Source: Cercophora sp. LCS_1 (Eukaryota > Ascomycota > Sordariomycetes > Sordariales > Lasiosphaeriaceae). Taken from it: 64,000 bases of DNA. Shown here piece after piece: positions 57,656 through 64,000 of the stretch; position 1 is the first letter of the stretch, and each line of letters opens with the position of its first letter. Both the position numbers and the translations under genes were made by a program. The notes under the pieces are model-generated. The model saw only the letters and a program-made list of their open reading frames with translations, ran no database searches and was not told the DNA's origin. The stretch covers positions 1 through 64,000 of the forward strand of contig JAPZLL010000056.1 of the NCBI GenBank assembly GCA_036250225.1. The letters are read 5' to 3'.

Positions 57656-58195
57656 ACAATGAAGCCACAATATACTTTGCAGAGTTTCACGGAAGACGAA
57701 CGTTTGGCTTGGGAAAGTCAGAGCAGGTGCACTGGGTGCGGCAGTTTCATGCGTTGGGCGAAGAAGTGCCCGTACACAACGGTCTGGCAGGGCCATAAGG
57801 GCAGCGTTGCCACGAGCCGAGCCAAACAACGGCAAGCCAAGCCCGGACAACTCGAGGAGGAGGTGCTCTCCTATTTTGAATCGGCGTCGGCATGGCGAGG
57901 TGAACCCTTTTTCGAATGGATTGGGCCTGGACTCATCTTGACTTGTCCCGTGCGACAACGCTGGGCTCAGGGATCAACGCAGCTACGACAACACCCGAGA
58001 TGGGGGCGCATGCCCCTTTTCCTTTGTGTTTCATTTTAGCGACTTTACGCTAACGGCTTTCCACAACCTGTCACGAGCCATGTATGGGACTGGAGGAGGA
58101 ACGCTACCCAGTAGATAGGTGAAGAACGAACCAATAACCCAAGTCCACGATCACCACGTGACGACATACCTCGCCGGCGACTCCTATTTACCTAC

Positions 58196-59259
58196 CTACT
58201 CAAACTGCTCCCTCCCAAGCCGTCCCACCAAATCAACCCTCAACAGATTCCCCTCCTCAATCTCCCCCTTTTTCTCCACCAAACCATCAACACTCCAATT
58301 CGCCGCAACAACCCGTCCACTCAAGAACTTTGCCCTCTCTCCCGAGAGCTAGACAGACAGCCCACCGATCAGCGCCGGTGAATCCAGACTAAACCGCTTA
58401 AACACACATCCATCAACATATCCGTCTCGACCAAGCCCGGATGCAGCGCCACAGCCGTGACGTTGGGATACGCAGCAGCGATATGGGCCGTCAGTTCCAG
58501 CGCAGCCAGCTTGCTGATCGTGTATCCCGACATGTTGGGGTGGACGTACCACGCCCCGGCCGTGACGAGGTTGACGATGGTAGCATGCGTGGTAGGGGAG
58601 GGGAGGGACTTGAGGAATGACTGGGAGAGGAGGAACGCGCCTTTTGTGTTGATTTCCTGTTTTCGCTTCATGAACACCACGTGAATTGGAGGGCGGGAGG
58701 GATAGAACATACGAAATTACGCCACCACGCGTCGGGATCTTCCTCGTGGATGTTGCCGCCGCCTGCGTTGACGCCTGCGTTGTTGGTCAGGATGTCGGCG
58801 TGGCCGAACTTGGCGTTGACGGTTTCGAACAGGGAGGCGACGGAGGAGGCGGAGGAGATGTCGGTTGCGACGGAGAGGGTTTGCACGGCTGGGTTGATTT
58901 CGTGGAGGGTGGCTTCGACTTCGGCGAGCTTGATGGCGTTGGTTGCTACGAGGATGATGGCTTTGGCACCGGCGTGAGCGAAGGATGGGGCGATGCCCTG
59001 GGTTTGTTAGTGGGGGGGTTTCGAGAGGATGGGAGAGGAGAAGTACCTTGGCTCCGATGCCACGGCTCGCGCCGGTGATGATGACGACTTTGCCAGCCAG
59101 GGAGAGCGAGGGGCTTGAGGGATCGATGGAGGGGTAGACGTCTTGGTAGACGTTGCGGGTGAACTGGAGGCTGGAGGGTGTTAGTGGTGCTCCGTGGTGT
59201 CAGTTGAGGTATGATGGAGCATGCCAGCTCACGAAGTAGTCGGCGGGTAGGTTCTCCAT
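58196..59259 (-). pseudogene. short-chain dehydrogenase/reductase, broken near its 3' end
   Basis: Starts at ATG 59259 (MENLPADYF). Introns: a first one from 59232, one near 59045-58997 and one near 58709-58659. The Rossmann start is GKVVIITGASRGIG, followed by NNAGVNAGG and the active-site GYTISK (Tyr-x3-Lys); the usual catalytic Ser 13 residues before Tyr is Thr. Near 58407 two extra bases (GATGTGTGTTT) shift the frame, giving a short tail and a stop at about 58370. In the shifted frame family-like sequence continues (FKRFSLDSPALIGGLS), meets TAG where Trp would be expected, and then runs to 58196 (FLSGRVVAANWSVDGLVEKK). The core catalytic domain is complete, so a truncated enzyme is possible. 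Confidence 0.75.
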
Positions 59260-59753
59260 CTTTCAGAGCGTCGTTTCTTGAATCTTGCTTGTTGTGTTGT
59301 TGTTGGTGTTTTCAGCGTTGTTATGCCCTGCAGTTCTTTCGTCTTGCCCGGGACACAACAGCATTTTATACTCGGGCGGAACTCCTCGAGGATCATCGTC
59401 CGTCATTTTCTTTTTACCAAGATCCGAACCAATCCCATGGTGATGACCACCAAAAGATGCGTCTTGACCAAAGATGCCGGATTGGGACTTGGCGCGAATT
59501 CCTAACGCAGGGGATCGGGATTCGGTAGCGGCCGCAGCGGATCGGAGCATCTGGCCCGCCACCTCGGATTTCGGCGCCGATTGCCGTTGGAGCATCGGGA
59601 TCTGCACCTCGACCAAAGTTGCCCAGTCCGGACAAGCGCGCGGCAGCTTACCACATCGCGCCTCGAAACGCGTCTCTCATCCATCTCGCAACCTCCCATA
59701 TCTCGAAACGCGGGGAGCCAACACGAAAGGAAACGCGAGAACGAAGTGTCAGG
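59260..59753. promoter_or_regulatory. shared divergent promoter of SDR and Zn2Cys6 gene
   Basis: 494 bases separate the two start codons, which face away from each other. This arrangement often marks a regulator and its target. No specific CGG-type operator could be assigned with confidence. Confidence 0.4.
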
Positions 59754-61392
59754 ATGGGTCGCCAGCCAACTAGCGGTTATTGTGGAACCTGTCGTCGGCG
59801 GCGGGTGAAATGCGGTACGAGGCAGATGCGGCCTGGTATTGGACGGGATGCTGACATGCCATTCACAGACAAAATACATCCAGGCTGCGAGCGGTGCCTG
59901 AAATCCGGATACCGGTGTGAGGGGTACGACACCAGTCTCCGCATGCACGTCCTCGGGGTTCGAGCCGACGATGACGGGAGGCAACGGCTTGCCAAGGTGT
60001 CCGCTTCCGGCGCCAGGGCCTGGCGCATGCCTCAAGCGATGACATCCATACCACTTGAGCTCGACCTCCGCGCTTTTCGGGAGGATCTGGCCTTCTCATA
60101 CTTTTGCAAGACCTTCAGCTGGGCCCCATTTTGGCGACCGACTCTTCTCTGGGCTTCACGTCAAAGACTCCCCGGCCGTCAACCGGGCTTGTTTCCAAGC
60201 GATTTTGTACGGATACGTGGGTGTCAGCCAGAATGATGCTGCTTTGTGCGCCAGGGGCAGCCAGCTTTACGGCAAGATCCTACGAGATGTTCGGTCGTTG
60301 ATACTCGAGACGGACAAGCCCAAACTCGCAGGGCTTGTGTCCACGACAGTGTTGATGGGCATGCACGAGGTGAGGACAACAAGTCCCCCAATCCTGATGC
60401 TACCTATGTTCTATCGACGCCTTGACATGCTAATCTTCCTCAAGTTTTCTGTCAACAGACACGTAGGAGAAGATAACCCTCATAATGTCGGCATCATGCA
60501 CATCCTGCAGCATTGCGGCCCGGAGGCCTTCGCGCAAACCGAGATGCTAGCGGTTTGCAGAGCCTGCAGATCCCTCCTTGTAAGACCGGTCACCCTCAAC
60601 TGTTGGTAGACCAGGCTAACGGAACCCGATAAGCTCTGCCAAACTCTCAACCACAGGACCTTTTGCTTCCTCCAAGATGACGCCTGGAAGTCCCTCCCAT
60701 GGCAAGACACCCCAAAGTCCTTTGAGGACCGTCTCATGGACATCTTCATCGAGCTGCCGGGGATAGCGGAAGCCGCCGCCAAGATAGAAAACCGTGAGCG
60801 TTGCCTCGAACGAGTCATCACCCTCTCGGCTGCCCTGGGAGACTGGCGGCGCGACTGGCACGCAGCACACTCGGATGCAGTTCGCCGAGTTTCACCCATG
60901 GCCAATGGGATAGGGTCATGTCTGGAGTTCGACTCGCCACGCCTGGCGCTAGACATCCTGTACTACAACGCCGCCCTGTTGTATCTGATGCAGCTCGGGG
61001 CTGTGGCCCGTGGCCAGCCGGCCCTGCAAGAGATGTCTGCCGTCACAAAGGAGTCCTTTGCCCCGCTCCACAAGAAGTCGGTCAGCCAGAAAGGTCCCCT
61101 CCTCCTGCCTGATGAGGTCCAGTTCCGGTGCCAGCCCGCGGTGGAAGCGCTGATGACGATCCCCTACATCACCAATGCGTTGAGCGTGACTTCGGGGAGG
61201 GAGATGGTTGTGACGCCTGCTCCTTTGGGGGTTGTGTACTCGGTGTTGCGGAGTGAACGACAGTTGCTTGCCGATATGGATCTTTCGATGCCGACAAGCG
61301 CCATCTTTCAAGACGCGGAGAAGGTGCTCGATGGATATTCGGCGTTTTCTGCGTATTCTGTGGGGATAAAGGGCGAGAGCTCGTGGTTGTAG
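59754..61392 (+). CDS. Zn2Cys6 transcription factor with an apparent frameshift
   Basis: Exons 59754-59814, 59869-60369, 60445-60579 and 60634-61392. The first intron (GTACGA...CTGACATG...CACAG) splits the binuclear zinc cluster and splicing restores it: YCGTCRRRRVKC-D-KIHPGCERCLKSGYRC, all six cysteines in family spacing. The remainder has the fungal regulator middle-region style: FREDLAFSYFCKTFSW, KDSPAVNRACFQAILYGYVG, ILQHCGPEAFAQTEMLAVC, and WKSLPWQ in exon 4. Exons 1 and 2 sum to one base more than a multiple of three. The reading frame changes between about 60100 and 60160 with no intron visible, so the gene is probably frameshifted. Nuclear DNA-binding regulator; probable target is the adjacent SDR. 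Confidence 0.8.
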
Positions 61393-63860
61393 ATAGCTGC
61401 TATCGATCAAGGCGTTGAAGCGCGAAGATGATGAACAAGAATGAAACTGTTGGGGTCATGTTGGGAGGATCACGTGGGCTAGGATGCGTCAGGTTGGGGA
61501 GACTTCAGCATGGGTGTCATGCTCAGGATACAAGTAGATTGTTAGGTGCTCACGTGCTTACTAGATGTATTATCCAAGATACACCTCGGGGCTTAACTGG
61601 GTATTCTGCCACAAGCTCGACTGTGGTGTAGTTCTTCGGCAATGCACAGGACAGGCAGAAAGCTTCCGAGGTCTGTCAACAGGAGTGGCCAAAATCGCGA
61701 AGGTGAAACAGGAGGGTGGCTTCGGGCGGCTCGTTGTTTGCTGTTGTCGAGCAAGGGCTGACGGAGAGGATGTTGATCTCCTTTCCATCTTTGGCTCCAG
61801 GTCATGGAACTGAACCCGGTCGGTCAGCTCTGTCTGTCTCGGTAGAACAATGATATATTACCACCTCCGTCGCTCGACCTCCAGTCTCAGCACGTACGGT
61901 CTGGAGGTCGAATATCAACTGGATGTGTTGTGGTGACCCAGGAGGCAGACCTCAGGGTGATGAACTTCAGGGACGGTGCGCTTCAGGGCCCTGTGCTGAA
62001 ATTTTGACGTCGTGGAGGTCATGGAGAAGATAAGGTTGACAAGGCAAGCGAGTGCTGCGTGGTATCTTAGTTGTTGTTGACGCTCGACGGTTAACTGCAG
62101 CAGTTTGTCAGTTATTTGTTATCACCATACCATGAAGTGAAGGAAGCGACTCAATACTTTCCATGCCTCGAGTAAATGCTTGGGTCCGAGGCTTGCCGTT
62201 CGAGTTACCAGGGACCGAAAGGTATACCGAAGAAAATAGACACCGGGTTCCAGATCATGGGTGTTGGGGGCTAGGGCATGTGCTGTTTCCTTGATCACTT
62301 TGTTGAGGTGTTTCTTCGGACGCACAAGTGACACCGACGGGCCCGTTGGCAAAATCCGGTCCCGGAGAGGTCTGGCTGACGCCATGTGGATTCCCGCAAT
62401 CGCCTCCCCCCGCGAGCCTCTTCAGCCGCAAGGCCTTCACACCACCCGACCTAGGTCTGACCGGAGCTTTCCCTTCCTCAACCACCGAACGCCAGGCTCC
62501 ATCTTTGTCCGCTTGATGGGATTCTCGATCAAGACGGACCCGCGTAAGGTACAAATGCATTCCGGAACCCAACGTGACGTCTAAGACGTCACCAACATAA
62601 GCCGAGACACGCGTCCGGTACACCACCCAGATACCGAGTTTTCCATCCTTTATCGAAGCGGCACTGAGGTCGGGCATGGCCGTGAGGGAGATATTGCAGG
62701 CGCCTCCTGGAATCTGACACTGGAAGTCAGGGTTCGGCGATAACGAACGTCAAAATGACGTACTTACTGGTAAGGAAATGGGCGAGGCCGTTGACGAGGT
62801 GATGTTGTAATAGAGTCGATTGGCAGATCTGTGTGATTGAAACCGCCCTGGTTCATCCCAGCGGCGATAAAACGGCGCACCCTGAAGATAGCGGGAAAAT
62901 TGACACGGTTGAGCTCATGGCTTTACTAGGTACCCATTCAGGGTGTGGGTGTCGAGTCAAGGGCAGATCACAAGGGCAGATCACGAGGGAGGAGGTCAAG
63001 TGGTGATGAAAGTCATGTGAGGTACCTAGGTTCATATCGGGACTGGGCAGCTCGCCGCTTTTATACTTTTTTGATTCGTCATATATCGCTTCTGACACCT
63101 CGATATTGCGATGGTTGGGCGCCACATCCCTCGTAACCGTCTCGAGCTCCGCCAGCATATCACTTGCCCGGCCGCCACGATTGCGTTGTTTCTTCGCTCA
63201 GTGGAGAGAGGAACGGCGCTGTTGATGCCGCGCCGATCCAACCAACCTGCTAGCTGAGGATTCCTTCCGGGACCGTCTCAAACATGGAATCCTAGGGCTG
63301 GTTGGCTGTGGAAACCACAAGACGAAAACGATTCTCAGGCCCCACAGCATCCGAAAGACCGATTGACAAATCGGCGCCATCGAGTCGCCAATATCCGTTC
63401 CCCCGTTCAAGGTCACTCGCAGTTTCCATCATCTAGACTCTTAATCACAAATCATCTGGCAAACAGCTTGCACGATGTTGAGATGCTTTCTCTGGCTGAG
63501 ACACCGAATTACCCTGCGCTATGGCGCCGGCGGCGCCCTCAGGCAGATCGGTACTTCCCTGCCAAACTTTCGGGGCGTCTGAGAGGCTTTATGTTGGGAC
63601 GCAACAGTTGAAGCCAGCCGAGGCCGGGTATCGAAAGCCGACGGTACCTTGAAGATAAGGGCGATTGATGAGCCGAAAGCCAATTCCATCTCATAAAAAT
63701 CCCAGGTTAAAAGGCCACAACATTTCACCATCCAGCAAGAATTTCGAAAGACATACCCCTTTCACAAACCACTTTATTTATTATCTTGTCGCCTTGATTT
63801 TGAATCAGTGACGACGAACACTTTTCTCCGCGCCTCTCCTTCCAGCCTTTACCGCCTACA
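61393..63860. other. intergenic, one weak family relic
   Basis: Apart from the possible relic at 62122-62385 and a weak open frame at 62677-62400 (-), nothing convincing. The last ~200 bases are probable leader of the gene starting at 63861. Confidence 0.45.
62122..62385 (-). pseudogene. possible relic of the F-box-like family (F9)
   Basis: The frame reads GVYFLRYTFRSLVTRTASLG followed by PKHLLEAWKVLSRFLHFM. RYTFR-S/K-LV-RT matches relic F1 (ARYTFRKLVRT), and the helix-rich continuation fits the region after the YEL/FEL block in F4 and F6. No N-terminal or C-terminal family blocks were found. It lies about 8.5 kb beyond the main cluster. Short and uncertain. Confidence 0.35.
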
Positions 63861-64000
63861 ATGCTCTACAACCACGCCCGCACCCAGCAGACCAGGGCGG
63901 GTCCTCACCACGCCGGTCCCGTCAGGCACTACCCTGGTGTCACGAGGCTTGTCCGTCAGCATGCGCTGGATGGCCGGGTCACGCTTGCCAGGCACTTCGT
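63861..64000 (+). CDS. 5' end of a gene running off the window
   Basis: ATG in CTACAATGCTC opens a frame of 46 residues to the window edge (MLYNHARTQQTRAGPHHAGP...) with no stop. His/Arg-rich start; no family recognised. The leader contains CT-rich sequence. Its identity depends on sequence beyond the window. Confidence 0.5.
   Translation, partial: MLYNHARTQQTRAGPHHAGPVRHYPGVTRLVRQHALDGRVTLARHF

Noticed and set aside
57215..57958. 247-aa minus-strand ORF
   Set aside because: Overlaps two plus-strand frames of similar quality and starts without a plausible context; no domain resemblance.
35594..61392. Stop-codon reassignment, since most in-frame stops in broken genes are TAG
   Set aside because: In GC-rich genes TAG is the stop most easily reached from common codons (CAG, GAG, AAG, TAC, TGG, TCG), and several of these genes also have frameshifts.

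Overview
The window looks like an accessory stretch of a filamentous ascomycete genome, most likely a Sordariomycete. The evidence is GC-rich coding sequence, short introns (about 47-75 nt) with GT(A/G)NGT donors and CTAAC/CTGAC-like branch sites, and fungal gene families: SPX-EXS protein, AKR9-type reductase, Zn2Cys6 regulator and SDR. No bacterial, viral or intact transposon coding sequence was recognised. All exon models were worked out by eye.

Layout. 1-6.6 kb: a decayed HNH-like gene, an orphan ORF, a multi-exon gene broken by a 58-bp tandem duplication, and a weak hypothetical gene. 6.7-8.9 kb: no gene, but a cluster of at least eight copies of a ~37-bp element. 9.0-22.6 kb: ordinary conserved genes, namely a five-exon SYG1/XPR1 homologue (-), an aldo/keto reductase (+), a secreted or membrane-anchored protein (+) and a large coiled-coil/disordered protein (+). 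23.3-30.7 kb: a cluster of small RING-finger genes (three on -, one on +) with two decayed relics between them. 32-35 kb: two small hypothetical genes.

35.6-53.7 kb: a lineage-specific family with an F-box-like N-terminus, a phase-2 intron at one conserved place, and a helical C-terminal region of about 350 residues. Three members look intact (41.5, 46.6 and 53.6 kb), four are broken (36-38, 39-40.6, 43.6-45 and 50.6-51.5 kb), and one short relic lies at 35.6 kb; a further possible relic lies at 62 kb. A stand-alone seven-bladed WD40 gene sits inside this cluster. 54-64 kb: a small Cys-rich gene, an orphan ORF, a divergent SDR / Zn2Cys6-regulator pair in which both members carry frame lesions, and the start of a gene running off the right edge.

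The most distinctive feature is the side-by-side placement of two expanded, fast-decaying families, one RING-finger and one F-box-like. Both are types that usually supply ubiquitin-ligase specificity. Birth-and-death evolution of this kind is typical of recognition or defence repertoires. That role is inference: the sequence shows only the families, their paralogy and their lesions.
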